Below, piece by piece: positions 1 through 11,863 of a stretch of DNA of 64,000 nt. Position 1 is the stretch's first letter, and each line of letters begins with the position of its first letter. The notes beneath the pieces were generated by a model. It made no database searches. It had not been told where the DNA came from and saw only the letters and a program-made list of their open reading frames with translations. Position numbers and translations under genes: made by a program. Origin of the DNA: Siphonodentalium dalli (Eukaryota; Mollusca; Scaphopoda; Gadilida; Siphonodentaliidae); the NCBI GenBank assembly GCA_032622095.1, contig CP136066.1:45728911-45792910 (forward strand), read 5' to 3'.

Positions 1-180
1 ACGAGATATGTGCCAAGATAAGAGGGGGTCGGTAGGCGATAGGTAGCGGACTGGTCTCTTGCTAGCGGACCGGGGATCACAACCTGGTCAGGGTATTCTG
101 ACAAAAATCAGAACTCGGTCAGATACCAACTTTGTCAGGCTGAAAAGACTCATTCGAGATCTCTGAATAAAGATCCGAAT

Positions 181-430
181 GCCAAATGCCGACATCCCCC
201 CGTTACAACACTTGTCCATGTATGTTGTCGTGGGTGCAGTACGCTGTCCGATCGGGCGCGGACATTAATGACTGACCCGTGTACACGCCTCGGTGTGTGC
301 ACGTTAAAGAACACAACTGGAGTCACCGCAGGGTTTAAAGTTACTCGGTCGTGGTAGCACCTGGACCAGTGCGTCTACAACCAGAATTGGTTCCTGCACT
401 GTAATATCTACAGATACAGAAGAGTTACAT
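181..430. repeat. Possible SINE-like or non-LTR retroelement-derived stretch
   Basis: The stretch around 270-320, with its 'cggtgtgtgcacgttaaaga' segment, resembles conserved stretches I associate with dispersed metazoan SINE or LINE sequences. It lies directly before a reverse transcriptase fragment on the same strand, so it may belong to the same degraded element. This rests on recognition alone; no second copy occurs in this window. Bases 1-180 hold nothing I can identify. Confidence 0.25.
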
Positions 431-434
431 TTTC

Positions 435-690
435 ATGCTATCAAATGCAGTTATTTACGCAGGTGGCCTAACTCCAATGAGTTCACTAAAGATTTACAAA
501 TGTGTTATATTACCAATAGGTATTTATGGCTCAAAACCTCTTACAGTACTAATCTTACGAACGCCGATATTCTCAAACTGGAACCCATTCACCGTGTTGG
601 CTTGAAACGTATTCAGGGATTGCACTTTCATGTCACAAATTCCAAAGCACAAGAAGTGGGGCTTTTTATTGTGCAACTACTGTGTATGTT
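435..690 (+). pseudogene. Non-LTR retrotransposon reverse transcriptase C-terminal fragment
   Basis: Two overlapping + frames together read like the end of the RT domain of a CR1/Jockey-type LINE. The first frame (about 435-540) gives a G-G-L-T-P start, then Y-K-C-V-I-L-P and I-Y-G-S, matching the family pattern of a glycine-rich turn followed by 'lP..lYG.e.W'. The second frame (from about 535) gives T-N-A-D-I-L-K-L-E with H-R and K-R-I-Q-G-L, matching the 'L.k.di..le..hr...k.iqgL' thumb region. The switch between frames implies a frameshift, and the rest of the ORF is absent, so this is a dead fragment. The downstream 'C.L..F' region is too diverged to place. The clade is not certain. Confidence 0.5.
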
Positions 691-719
691 GAAATTTAAT
701 GAAAACTTTTCTGCATAAG

Positions 720-1452
720 ATGTGGTCGTTACTGGTCAAGTTTATAATGACACAGTCAAGCATGTTTTTTCATGACTGACTTTCTGAACAACGCAAGAAA
801 TGACGTTTGTTATCGTTTCCTGTCCCATTTTTGTTATTGTAATGGTTTATTCCCAGACACATACATGTGTAACATGAGATAGATAATATATATACAAGGT
901 TGTGTACATATAACTATACAGTAATGCACCGAAATTATAAATTGAACTTAGTCCGAAGTGATTGATTGCTTAATTTTTATTTAGATAAATTCAATCAGCA
1001 TTTTAATTATAAATAATTACAGATACATACATTTGATAAAAGTGATAAATAAAGTTGACAGAGCTGAAAATTTGAATGAGAAGGTATTTGAGTTGGCTTA
1101 TGAGAGGCTGTAAAAATAGTGATGTTAGAGAGGAGAGTAAGGGGGCAGACTAATCGAAAATAGAAAGATAAATGCTGAGGGTCATCAAGGATGACTGGCA
1201 TACTTCTGAGTGTACAGTGTGCTACGCACCTGTGCGACTAAGTCACTTTGTATCCAAAATTTATACCAAATTCATACAAGCTGTGGAAAGGTTCGCGATC
1301 TTGGACAGTCAGTACAATCGGTATAAACGTTTGTATCGACATATCACGTGCCTCCAATTCTCAACTTTAATGCATTGTACGTTTGAAACAATTTAAATAC
1401 AAATCAATCCATGCTGTTATCGACAGGTCTATCCCCGGGGAAAGAGCGACGT
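720..1452. other. Non-coding stretch, nothing recognised
   Basis: AT-rich sequence with only short ORFs that show no domain pattern and no repeat shared with the rest of the window. Confidence 0.5.
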
Positions 1453-1779
1453 TTAATTACTTGATTCTTCAATTCGGGTCAATATATTAGGTCCATGCAG
1501 TTCCAGTATTAAGATTAGAACGACTGACCATTTCCAAAATATCATGATGCTCAACGGTTTATCGCCATGTAACTCACAAAGCTTTAAATAATCGTTGTCA
1601 CCAGCAGGTGTGTTTCCACTGGCCGTTGAAATCACTGATCCAACAAATTGAAAAACCGACACTGGCCAATTACAGATCGGCATTGATTTAAAACTTCGCA
1701 CTTCAATGTTGGACAGACTATAACTCTCTGTATCTTTCAAGAGAATATACCATCCAATTGCAGATGTAATTTTTAACAT
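1453..1779 (-). CDS. Unrecognised ORF, 108 residues
   Basis: An ATG at 1779 on the minus strand opens 108 codons to a stop at 1453-1455; the frame stays open further upstream but has no earlier ATG. The product is mixed in composition, with two Trp-containing hydrophobic segments (a W-P-V-S-V-F-Q-F-V-G run near the middle and a W-K-W-S-V-V-L-I-L-I-L run near the C-terminus). No family motif is recognisable. I see no signal peptide, no good splice sites that would extend it, and no second copy in this window. In AT-rich DNA an open frame of this size is longer than typical, but chance or an old exon remnant are both possible. Confidence 0.2.
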   Translation of the reverse strand: MLKITSAIGWYILLKDTESYSLSNIEVRSFKSMPICNWPVSVFQFVGSVISTASGNTPAGDNDYLKLCELHGDKPLSIMIFWKWSVVLILILELHGPNILTRIEESSN

Positions 1780-1829
1780 CTCAAGTTTTTTATTTGAAAT
1801 ATAGGTACAAGACAGAGACACATACGTGT

Positions 1830-2567
1830 ATAAGGAACCCGCATGTGTTCCTTAATCCCGTTGCAAATTAAATATATATATTGTACACATGTATTTATAC
1901 TAATAAAACCCAATTGAGTGTGTTCGTTTGTTTGTTTGTCTGTCTGCCCGGCTATAGGCGACCAACCGGTTGGATCATGGCAAAAGACAATTGGTAGACA
2001 TGGTAAATTGTCACGTGGAGTGTCATCGGATAGGTACCAGGGTTCGCGCTGGCCCAAAATTCACAGGGACCAGCACTGTTACCAATTGCATTATTTTTAG
2101 AGCCACTTGATACTTTCTGTTGCCACTTTTTTCCGACCAATATTTTTTGCTGCCACTTTTGAATTTGGTTTTCCAAAACAAAAACAAAAAAACAAGCACA
2201 TTACCTATTATATGTTTGGTTAATGTTTGTCAAATTGGAGTCAATAGCTGTACTCAGTGTTATAATCGAGTAGAAATTCGAAACCCATTCACCCCAGCAA
2301 TATAATAAGTCGATCTGACATAAGCGCGCACCCAATTAGCTATGTTGCGACCGGATATCAATGTGTGTTTTGTTTCCGACCGATTGACAGAAGGCTTTAA
2401 TTATATGCCCGTGGCTATCAATTGCCAAAGCCAAAAAGCTAGGTGCCAATTTTTGTAGCCAATCGGGATTTTTTTGGAGCCATTTCATTTTTCTTATAGC
2501 AATTTGTTAAATTGGCGATCGGCAGCGCGAATAGTGATATGACGTCAGATGATTTAAATTGATTTTT
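1830..2567. other. Non-coding stretch with short TTTG/TCTG runs
   Basis: A short GTTT/GTCT-rich run near 1920-1950 is the only local structure seen. No gene or dispersed repeat was recognised. Confidence 0.4.
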
Positions 2568-2925
2568 ACCCTGTGCCAATGCATTCTCTTATATATGCGA
2601 GTCGACCATAGGTCGCTCGCATATATAAGAGAATGCATTGGCCTAACAATGTTTTTAAATAAATGTTTCTTAAAATTTTTAGGACATAAAATAAAAAACA
2701 TCCATTACCCTGCAGGGAGCCCCACACATATATAGAAGCATATAGAAGAGTGTCGTCTGCCCATGTTTGTCTGGGGCTCTGTATGGGTGAAATTATAAAA
2801 TTGTTAAAAAATACAAGAAAACATTATTAAAATTGTAAAAAATTGTTAGGCCAATGCATTCTCTTATATATGCGAGGCGACCTATGGTCGAATCGCATAT
2901 ATAAGAGAATGCATTGGCACAGGGT
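2568..2925. mobile_element. Foldback element, copy 1: hairpins inside terminal inverted repeats
   Basis: Each end carries its own hairpin. Both arms of each hairpin contain 'caatgcattctcttatatat' or its complement, around a short loop with 'gaccatagg' or 'cctatggtc'. The outermost bases are accctgtgcc at 2568 and its complement ending at 2925. Between the two hairpins lies a core of about 190 bp with an internal stem (agcccca...tggggct). The same architecture recurs at 11447-11817, 12686-12993 (truncated) and 55151-55518, which shows that it is mobile. No ORF fits a transposase, so it would move non-autonomously. Confidence 0.8.
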
Positions 2926-3360
2926 GCATTCATGAATAATTTAATAACATAATTAATTACATACCTACAATGATCGGACCCCCGGAGCTGAAAACTATTA
3001 CACATGTTTAAGTTGAGAATGGAAATGCTATCCGTTAGGTGCCTTTGCCATCAAATGACTTAAAGTGGGACAAATAACATCAACAAAGATAAACATCAAA
3101 TAGCGTTTATTATCATTTTAGAAGATATGTGGCAAAATTGCTACACATGGGTGACTTGACCATGAGATTGCCATGGGGCAGGTGTCGTGGATCTCAGATG
3201 ACTTAAACAGCACTAATCATTAGCAATAAAGATCGTTTATCGTCAGTCTAGAATATTTGGATGGAGAAATTGGTAGCTTCCCCGATGTGTCTCATGGAAT
3301 ATGTGTGGTTTATCTCAGTTAGTACAAATGGACACGTGGGTAACTTGACTCAGGTAACCG
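2926..3360. other. Non-coding stretch, nothing recognised
   Basis: No domain-bearing ORF, tandem repeat or repeat shared within the window was seen. Confidence 0.4.
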
Positions 3361-3720
3361 TTAGAGAAAGATTTAGGGTTTGAGTTTGGGTTAGTTTTAT
3401 GGTTAGTGTATTGGATTATGTCAGGGTTGTGAATAGGCTTAAAGTTATGCATAGTCTTAGTGATTGGGTCAGTGTTAGGGTTATAACCATGAATAAGGTA
3501 TTATATAGTCAGGGCTAAAAGATTGGTAATGGTTGGTTATGGTTATAGATATAGTTAGAATTATAGATGTGGTTATGGTTACGACTAGAGCACGGTTATG
3601 CTTATGGAAAACATTTGGTCTTATGATATAGTATGGGTTGCAGATAAGTATGGTTATGGTTTTAGGTTTGGGTTATGGAAAAAGTTAAGATTGAGGAGCG
3701 GTTTGAATTGGGATATATAT
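3361..3720. repeat. Degenerate GTTAGG / GTTATGG-type simple repeat
   Basis: Variants of ggttag, gggtta and ggttatgg recur with irregular spacing. The array is too irregular for a telomere-type repeat and looks like a decayed simple repeat lying in the intron upstream of the FReD exon. Confidence 0.55.
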
Positions 3721-3794
3721 GTTAATATATATGGAAGTATCAAACTTCCAATTTGGAAGTTTAAAATTTCTAGTTTATCTTATTCTCCAATCAG

Positions 3795-4429
3795 ACTGCA
3801 AAGACTTGATGGACGCTGGCTTCGATACAGATGGCGTGTACACCATTAACCCGGGTGGCTCAGGTGAAGTGAATGCGGCTTGTGACATGACGACCGACGA
3901 CGGAGGCTGGACAATATTTCAACAAAGATCCAACGGCCTGGTCGATTTTTACCGGAACTGGACGGAATATGTCGAGGGATTCGGCAGCAAATCGACGAAT
4001 GGCGAATACTGGCTCGGCTTGGAAGCGATTCATCAACTGACCAACATGTGCCCAACTGAGCTCTATGTTGAACTCACTTCAGCTGATGGGGATGACAGAT
4101 ATGCGAAGTACACTGACTTCGCCATCAGCAACAGCACCAGCTTCTATGCGATCACAACAACATGGGGAGAAGGAACAGCAGGCGACTCACTAGACGCCCA
4201 TGAAGGTCGAGCATTCAGCACTTATGACAATGACCACTCACGACCAGTGTGTAGATGTACCATCGGCCATCACGGAGCGTGGTGGTATGGATGCTGTTAC
4301 AAATCCAACTTGAACGGCGAATACCTTAACAGCACCTTAACAACAGGACGAACCGGTATGGAGTGGGATTCTGCATTCCGTCACCATCATTCTGTGAGAA
4401 GCACAACCATGATGCTCAGACGCAAGTGA
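3795..4429 (+). CDS. Fibrinogen-related domain (FReD) terminal exon, copy 1
   Basis: This exon encodes nearly a whole fibrinogen C-terminal globular domain of about 210 residues, the carbohydrate or acetyl-group binding module of ficolins, tachylectins and related secreted lectins. It begins at a phase-1 acceptor (ccaatcag|ac), giving D-C-K-D-L-M-D-A-G. The hallmarks follow in order: G-G-W-T-I-F-Q-Q-R, F-Y-R-N-W, G-E-Y-W-L-G-L, an F-S-T-x-D-N-D calcium-site region, G-A-W-W-Y and S-N-L-N-G-E-Y, ending in M-M-L-R-R-K and TGA. The ATG-initiated extension back to 3719 is intron read-through. Relative to the three minus-strand copies it is three residues shorter, with one residue lost near 'STNGEYW' and two in the loop between DND and the WWY segment. 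It also has extra Cys in that loop. Its 5' exons are not identified; it is the only FReD on this strand. Confidence 0.85.
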
Positions 4430-4559
4430 AATACATGACACAAGATGTCACAAGAGAGAAGCAAAGTGCCATCGAATGGTGCCCGTTTGAGCTCTATCTG
4501 ATAGACCATCCATAGGAAGCTTGTATTTTTTTTTAATTACTTCTATAGTACACACTAAA
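4430..4559. other. Putative 3' flank of FReD copy 1
   Basis: Sequence after the stop. No AATAAA is seen within the first 130 bases, so the polyadenylation site is not placed. Confidence 0.3.
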
Positions 4560-4930
4560 TTCAAAGTTGCTAAATTAACCCGAAAAGTAGTAAACTTTTA
4601 CTACTTTAGGTAGTTCGTATTCATCCCACTACCTTGGGAGGTTATTTTTACTACCTGGTGGGTAGTTAAAATAACTGCCATTGGTAGATAAATTAACGAC
4701 CTTTAGGTAGTTAAATTAACTACCTTTGGGGGCTATTTTAACTACCCAGCAGGAGGCTAAAATTTAACTACTTTTCCTGGAAGGATGAATAGGAACTACC
4801 CAGTAGTTAATTTTACTACCTGCGGCTGGTTGGAATTTTTGCTACCTACGGGTAGTTAATCTGATAACTACTATTGGTGGGAAAGCATTCTACCTCGAGT
4901 GGTAATTCTAGCTATTTTAATTGGTATTCA
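4560..4930. repeat. Cluster of GGTAGTTAA / TTAACTACC inverted motifs
   Basis: At least ten short motifs of the type ggtagtt or aactacc occur in both orientations, separated by 15-40 bases, so that many local hairpins are possible. It looks like a degenerate foldback or multi-hairpin element. No equivalent appears elsewhere in the window. Confidence 0.55.
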
Positions 4931-5624
4931 AAGTTTTCCGATCTAACCACTCAAAGTGGCTATTTTATCAACATTTAGTTGATAATCTTGCCTATACAGA
5001 TAGTAATGACCTGTGGATCAAATAACAATGAATAATACAATTTAAATAGTTATTAAAAGTTCCATAATAATAAATACATAGTCCAGAGCATTTATGGTTT
5101 TAACTTGAACTAATTTCAACACAATGTTTCTTACCAGGAATAATAAGAGAAATGAAGGTATTCAATGTATCAGAAATGTTCTCACTAGATTTTGCAATAA
5201 AATGATTATTTTTTGCATCTATGTACATTTCCCTGCATGGAATTTGTCTGCAATCCAGAGTTGGGGTCATGAAATGACATATTTTGAGGTAATTTAACTC
5301 AATAAATTGATAACTATATCACACTGTGGCGGTATTTACACAACATTGGCGATGAAAATATGCCCATATGAATCCTTGTTCTTGGCTCTTTAAGAATAAA
5401 TGCCATTTTGGGTGTTTTTTCTCCATTTTAAAGATATTCGTGCATAAATAGGAAAAACATCAGTTGAGTGTCCAGTGGTTTGTTACCTTTGTGGTATGTG
5501 CTACTAATGGGAGCATGCAGTAATGAGTGTATCGTTTATATGCAATTAAGTGTTTGACCCACGCCCCTTTTGTTAAAACTATAATCTATAACTAGAATGA
5601 AACTGTAATTGCACAGCAATTTCG
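4931..5624. other. Non-coding stretch, nothing recognised
   Basis: AT-rich, no supported gene or repeat. Confidence 0.4.
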
Positions 5625-8104
5625 ATACTTCCATGTTGCCAATGACGGGAACTTGTGTCGTCCATTAACGAGTTAGTTGTCAGCAGACACATGCGAGTAT
5701 TGTGATACTATATACCATAGTACTTGTCACCAACCACAGTATTTTATCCACCAAATTTCATCAAATTCTGCACCCACTCGCCAGTTCTCCCAAACCGGAA
5801 GTCAAATCAGTACCCTATATATATCAACATACAGCGCAGAGTCTGATGCACGAAAACTGCGGATGCTCAATGGCTATGCAGGTACAAAATTTCAAATCAA
5901 TTGGCTGAGCCGTTTTGACGATATGAGAAATGTAACTCGATTTGCAAGTTATTATGGTGGCACGAAACCTTCCCAAAAACCAGGTATTTAAGCAGCCATA
6001 ACTCCAGAAGTTTTAGCCCGATTTAAAAAATTCGAGTGGGATAGTGATCATCGGCAACTAGAGATTATATCCACTAAATTTCATTATAATCTGCGCCAAA
6101 ACAGTTTTGAGGTACATACACACACGCCCGTTCTCCAGAACCGGAAGTGAAATCCGTTAACTATATATATCTTTATACATCGCACAGTTGGATGCACATA
6201 ACGCAAAAATCCCAACTCAATATCTCAAGCCGTTCTGGATTTCGTATAAAGAGAGTTCTTTTATTATTCGACCCAGGGTCAACTTTTAAACCGGAAGGGC
6301 GACCCCTATTATTTTTCGGTGATGTGTAACACATGTGCATGCGCAAATAATGAAAAAAGACCCAACCAGATATCTCAAGCCGTTTAGGAGGAGATACGTT
6401 AACAACAATAAAACATATAAAGAGCGTTGTTCCAAAGGTCAAGATCAGACGAAATTCCTTATTAATGCATCGACTGCGTATGCTCAATGGCTATGCAGGT
6501 ACAAAATTTCAAATCAATTGGCCAAGCCGTTTCGACGGTATAAGAAATCAAACATCGATTTTGCAATTTTGCAAGTCATTCTAGGGGTCCGAAAACCCCA
6601 TCAAAATCAGGTCTCTAAGCAGCAATAACTCGAGAAGTTTAAGTCCGATTTTAAAAATCGGAGCGGAGTAGTGGTCAGCAACAACTAAAGATTATGTCCA
6701 CCAAATTTCATCCAAATCTGCGCCAAAATAGTTTTGAGATACATACCCACACGCCCGTTCTCCCGAACCGGAAGTGAATTCCGTTAACTAAATATATCGT
6801 TCGAGAGCGCAGAGTTTGCTGCACATCTTGCAAAAGTCCCAACTCAATATCTCAAAGTATTCTGGATTCCCTATAAAGAGCGTTATTTTATCCTTCGACA
6901 AGTAGCGAACTTTTAAACCGGAAGTGCGAACCATATCATTTTTCGGCGGTTCATGACACACATACATGCGCAAATAATGAAAAATTCCGAACCCCATATC
7001 TCAAGCCGTTTAGGAGGAGATCTCTTCACAACAATAAAACCGATAAAGAGCGTTGTACCCAAAGGTCAAGGTCAGACGAAGTTCCCTATTAGTTCATCGA
7101 CTGCCAATGCGCAATGGCTAAGAAGGTTCCGAATTTCAAATCAATCGGACAAGCCGTTTCGGCGATATAAGAAATCAAACCTCGATTTTGCAAGTCATTT
7201 TAGTTGCGCGAAGACCCCCCAAAAATCAACAAAATGTCGATAACTCTGAAGGTCAAGGTCGGAAATAAACCAGGTTTTAAACAGCCATAACTATCGAAGT
7301 TTATGTCCGATTTTTAAAATTCGAGTTGCATAGCAATCAGTGGCATCTACTGATGAAGTCTACCAAATGTCATCAAAATATGCGCTAAAATAGTTTTTAG
7401 ATACATACCCACACGCCCGCTCTCCCGAACCGGAAGTGATATCCGTTAACTATATATATCGTTCGATAGCGCAGAGTTTGCTGCACATAAAGCAAAAAGT
7501 CCCAACTCAATATCTCAAGCCGTTCTAGATTCCATATAAAGAGCGTTGTTTTATCCTTCGACCAGTAGCGAACTTTTAAACCGGAAGTGCGAACCCTATA
7601 ATAGTTCATAACACACATACATGCGCAAATAACGAAAAATGTCCGAAATCGATATCTCAAGCCGTTTCGGAGGAGATATGTTCACAACAACAAAACAGAT
7701 AGAGAGCGTTGTTTCCAAAGTTCAAGGTCACATGGAATTCCCTATTTGTGTCTCGACTTCGTATACTCAATGGCTATGCAGGTACCAAATTTCAAATCAA
7801 TCGGTCAAGCCGTTTTGACGATATAAGAATTCAAACCTCGATTTCGCAAGTGACTTTTGTGTCGCGAAAAACCGCCAAAAATCAACAAAATGGCGATAAC
7901 TCCGAAGGTCAAGGTCGGACGAAATTCTCAATAGGCCATTTACCGAGATCTTCCAAAGTTATATACTGAAACCGAAAACAGCAGGTGAATCGGTCCAGCC
8001 GTTCCGGAGATTAAGGCATGTTATCGGTATAATAATAAGCAAAAAAAAAAGGAAAAAAAGCCAGAAGAATTACAATATACTTCCATGTTAAAACATGGAA
8101 GTAT
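5625..8104. mobile_element. Tandemly amplified dispersed element with atacttccatgtt ends
   Basis: The segment opens with atacttccatgtt (5625-5637) and closes with a hairpin made of the same 13 bases and their complement (8077-8104). Inside, blocks of roughly 640 bp recur about three times (landmark 'cgcccgttctcc' near 6126, 6756 and 7416). Each block contains 'gaaccggaagtga', a tatatatat stretch, 'tatctcaagccgtt', 'tcaaatcaat' and related phrases. An A-rich tract (8040-8060) precedes the end. The 'caaatttcatcaaa' and 'tcggtccagccgtt' phrases resemble 3' regions of dispersed invertebrate retroelements. Short ORFs inside are repeat read-through. The class is undetermined. Confidence 0.6.
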
Positions 8105-8956
8105 AATTAAGGTATCTTTGTTTGTGTATTTGTCTTGTGGACTACACAACACTCTATAAATAATTCTAAAGAATATAGACATGTTCGAAATATTATGTGT
8201 TAAGCTTTAACCAATAATAAACAAGACGGAAGCACCCTTCAGACATTATTTCAGTCTTCGACCCAGTGATCCCAGCGGGCATGGATTATCCCTCGTCACA
8301 ACTGGTAGGAGCCACTCTCCCGTATTATTTATTAAGAGCATCGAGATACCAAGTGCGTGGCATCCGAAATAGTATTATTGTCTCTTTCATACCATTTCAG
8401 TAGAGCAGAATCACATCAGCCCGTGCACGTGGCTAAGCCAGAAATAATGTTTTAATATAATTTTGACAACATGTTGACCAAAACACACCCTCATATGTTG
8501 TTATATGCAATCAAAGTAAATATCAATCCTCTAATTAGTCAACATTGCTGACAGAAAGTGAATACGTGAACAAACTTTTTAAAGTCGATATCTGGCCATC
8601 AAATAGGCTCATAAGCTCGACAGTACTTGTACATGTAATTTACGGACGAAGTAGTTACACTTTGAAAAATGTTATTGTTGCAACAAGTCGTCGAACACAT
8701 CAAAATATTTTTCTGTCAAATAAACAGAAATATGTTCACATTTCCCATGGTAAGGACAATTACATTGGCAAATCCAGTTCATATCAATACACGCGTTTCT
8801 CAGAATTCATGCCAGGAGCAATGTTGACATAGCCATGTAGTTTTCACGAGCCATGTATATTTCACTCAAACCAATTAACCTAGCTTGCGTGGGTATCGTG
8901 CTTAGCTTTTCCAGTACCAAAATCATCGAATAAAATCACAAATGTGGCATGAGATT
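8105..8956. other. Non-coding stretch, nothing recognised
   Basis: An open frame at 8545-8832 (+) has no recognisable domain and ordinary length for chance. No repeats were seen. Confidence 0.35.
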
Positions 8957-9205
8957 TTTCCCCAGATGAACCGTTATGAAACAACTGAAATGTGCTAAAA
9001 TTTGGCATAAAACAAAAATATCAGTATGAGGCTCTTGGGTTGGGAGAAAAATAATCCATTATGACCATGGGATGTGGACATGGAAAAATATCATCTTCGG
9101 GGCCAGCTCTTGGGTCGGGACAATCGGCAAACCTTGTGTTCGGCCGAAATATCTGGCCCCAAGGGGTGAGATCTTTCCATCCCCACACCCCAGGTCATGA
9201 TGTAT
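8957..9205. mobile_element. Dispersed palindromic element, copy A
   Basis: A palindromic core (9054-9205) has arms including a ggaaaaat... segment, 'ggccag' and the complement 'atctggcc', and ends with 'caggtcatgat'. It aligns in inverted orientation with 28654-28802, and the similarity continues into the flank (8957-9053 against the complement of about 28803-28890, both with ttgggttgggagaaaaat). The arms here are more diverged than at 28.7 kb, so this copy is probably older. Confidence 0.65.
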
Positions 9206-11107
9206 AATATTGTTCTTATCTCAACCCAATTTCAGCTGAACACGCATTGCGCCCATCAATTTTTGCATTCAGAATTTGTGTTTCTGGTATAGTTACAAAG
9301 AGCTGATACAGTCAATTAAAATGCCCCTGCATTCTAATCAGATGTTCACGGCATGCATGTGTTATCAACTGATAGAGATGACCAACGGTAACACCAACCA
9401 GCCATGAAATGAGGATACACGTCTTGTGTCTTGTCAATTCAAAAGAACGAACAAGTTTTCCATTTGTATATTCCCTGGATACACATGTGTATAATCAGAT
9501 CTAATTAAAATTAGGCTCTCGAATAAGCTATACACAACAGAGTATAATGAATATAACTATCAGTCACATAGCCGCCGCTATAAATAGTTTCTGCATGCAA
9601 TTCCTGTTTGTATAACATCATAGCGCAGTTTTACGATTGACAGAATGTTATCTCCTGTCACTTTCGTTTTGGCGAATAAGAAAAACGGGTGCTAACTGTT
9701 GAATTTCTTGGAAATACTTAATTCTATAATATTTCCTTGATGGGTATTATTGATCAATTATGGACACTTCAAATAGATACACATTAGAGTTTAATTATTT
9801 GCTGTAATCTCCAAATTTGTAAACAGTTTGAAATTAGCAATGTGATCAGATATGACAGGAAAGTTATTATGCTATTTTAGCTATGTGTCGAGAAACTCTG
9901 GCGTCGCTGAAAATTGTCAATCAACTAATTGGATTCATCACTTTACTGTTAAATGTTGTGACTGACTGACACTGATGTAAAGATTCTTGGTGGTAATGTA
10001 ATTCCCAGATATTTTCTTTAGACTCTTTAACGCAGAGCTTGTTCAAGAGTTTAGTTTTAATTAGAACAGATTTAATTTGTAAAATACACAAGGTTCGTAC
10101 ATCTCGATGCTAGTGAAATTAATACATGAAATAATAGAAAAACACTCTTCAAGGTGACATGCAACAGTTTTTAGAGTGATCTGGGACCCACATATTAATA
10201 TTGCATGATCCCAACAAGTGGAAGCGCGAAGTTTGTGTTTGTGTAACTACCACACTTTTCAGGTTAAATGGGAATCCATCCTAAAATTTTATGAGTTCAA
10301 GGAATACTATTTCACAAGCGGCATATTCGCATCGATGCCACAATAGGCCTATAGCCTATGGGCGATAGCCCCAAAATTGTCTATTTGATCATATCAGATT
10401 TTGAAAACAATTTTGAGACTGGCCGTAAACTATTCTTTCTCTTGTCAAATCCTACCATTGGCTCTGTATTCGTTTAAGATTATAAGACACACTTTGTAAA
10501 AGAATACATACATGTATGACTTGGGTTATCATTTTGCAGAAATATGCTATGTGATGGGAGAAATCAACAGCGATTGCTTTAACCTCAATCGGTAGTGTCA
10601 CTAAATATGGGGAGATAAGTCATGAAGCTTTCGCCCAAAATGTGAAACCTACCTCAAAACGTTGATATGTACATGTAACATCAGTAGATAGGCACGTTTG
10701 TAAAATATCGCGTTTGCAGGATATGTTGTCTGACCCAAGCGGCAACCAATTAAATTCATTATTTAGCTAAACGATAAAACCGGTTGCATATGTCATCTTT
10801 AACTGTAGATTAAGGATCCAAACATTTTCAACGTATTGTTCAGGTTTCTAAATCTGAAATAAAATGAACACATTGTATACATTGCACACAATATGTGATT
10901 ACATGTTAGTTTGAATAATAATGTCTAAGATCGTTTCACAATTTTATAGCGAAAATGTTTGTTCGGGAAAACTTAAAAAGCAAATATTATTACTAGTAGG
11001 TGTATGTTGGAGTGCAAAAAATAAACCAAAATAGGGCTCCCAAAATAGGGCTCCCAGTTTCAATATTTATCCAGTAATTGTTCTTTTTTAGGTTTCTGAG
11101 GAGGAAT
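9206..11107. other. 1.9 kb stretch without recognisable features
   Basis: No ORF with domain character, no tandem array and no repeat shared with the rest of the window. A short duplication of 'aaaatagggctccc' near 11028-11055 is the only local structure noted. Confidence 0.45.
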
Positions 11108-11261
11108 ACATTGCACTGAAAAAAGGCAATTCCATCCGTTATCAGATTTTCATTGTTTTTTACCTTCAATTATCCATGTGATGCCAATATCAGCTTATTT
11201 AATTAAATTGTACAAATATTGAAAGATATAAATCTTTTCTGTATTACTATAAGTTTAAATT
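11108..11261. repeat. Dispersed repeat shared with 57448-57620
   Basis: Both places share, in the same order, cactgaaaaa, attttcattgtt, 'ccaattntcc.tgtgat.ccaat', 'tgtacaaatattgaaagata'-like and a T-rich end. It is a moderately diverged direct copy of unknown class, non-coding. Confidence 0.55.
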
Positions 11262-11390
11262 TGGTTGATTGATGGTAACATCATGTAATATTGATGGCTT
11301 GGGGTGTATGTTCAACCGAATCGCGTCGCGACGAGTTTGAACATAGGCTCCAAGGCATCAATGTCACGCCTTGTTACCGTCAATCAACCA
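11262..11390. mobile_element. Short foldback element
   Basis: Inverted repeat of about 55 bp per arm: 'tggttgattgatggtaaca' on the left pairs with 'tgttaccgtcaatcaacca' on the right, and 'atgttcaa' pairs with 'ttgaacat' near the centre. The centre holds 'tcgcgtcgcga', itself a palindrome. MITE-sized with no ORF. Confidence 0.65.
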
Positions 11391-11402
11391 CAATAAAGTA
11401 TA

Positions 11403-11863
11403 TGTGACCCGCCATATCAAATCCAGTCGGAAGTCGGGATTGTTTTACCCTGTGCCAATGCATTCTCTTATATATGCGAGTCCAGCATAGGTCGCCTCGC
11501 ATATATAAGAGAATGCATTGGCCTAACAATTTTTTTATCATTTTTTTTAAATAAATGTTTTTGACAATTTTTAGGACATAAAATAAAAAACATCCATTAC
11601 CCTGCAGGGAGCCCCACACATATATAGAAGCATATAGAAGAGTGTCGTCTGCTCATGTTTGTCTGGGGCTCTGTATGGGTGAAATTATAAAATTGTTAAA
11701 GAATACAAGAAAAAATTATTAAAATTGTAAAAAATTGTTAGGCCAATGCATTCTCTTATATATGCGAGGCGACCTATGGTCGACTCGCATATATAAGAGA
11801 ATGCATTGGCACAGGGTAAAAAAAAATCCCGACTTACGACTGGATTTGATATGGCGGGTCACA
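11403..11863. mobile_element. Composite foldback element, copy 2: outer TIR plus hairpin-bearing inner element
   Basis: Outer inverted repeats start with tgtgacccgccatatcaaat at 11403 and end with the complement at 11863, flanked by TA on both sides. Just inside them sits the accctgtgcc...ggcacagggt foldback element (11447-11817), with a hairpin at each end. The same outer plus inner arrangement recurs at 55105-55563, while copies at 2.6 and 12.7 kb have only the inner part. The TA flank suggests a Tc1/mariner-like integration target, but this is weak. Confidence 0.8.

Noticed and set aside
3361-3720. Interstitial telomere repeat (TTAGGG type)
   Set aside because: The GGTTAG-like motifs are irregular in sequence and spacing, so only a degenerate simple repeat is supported.
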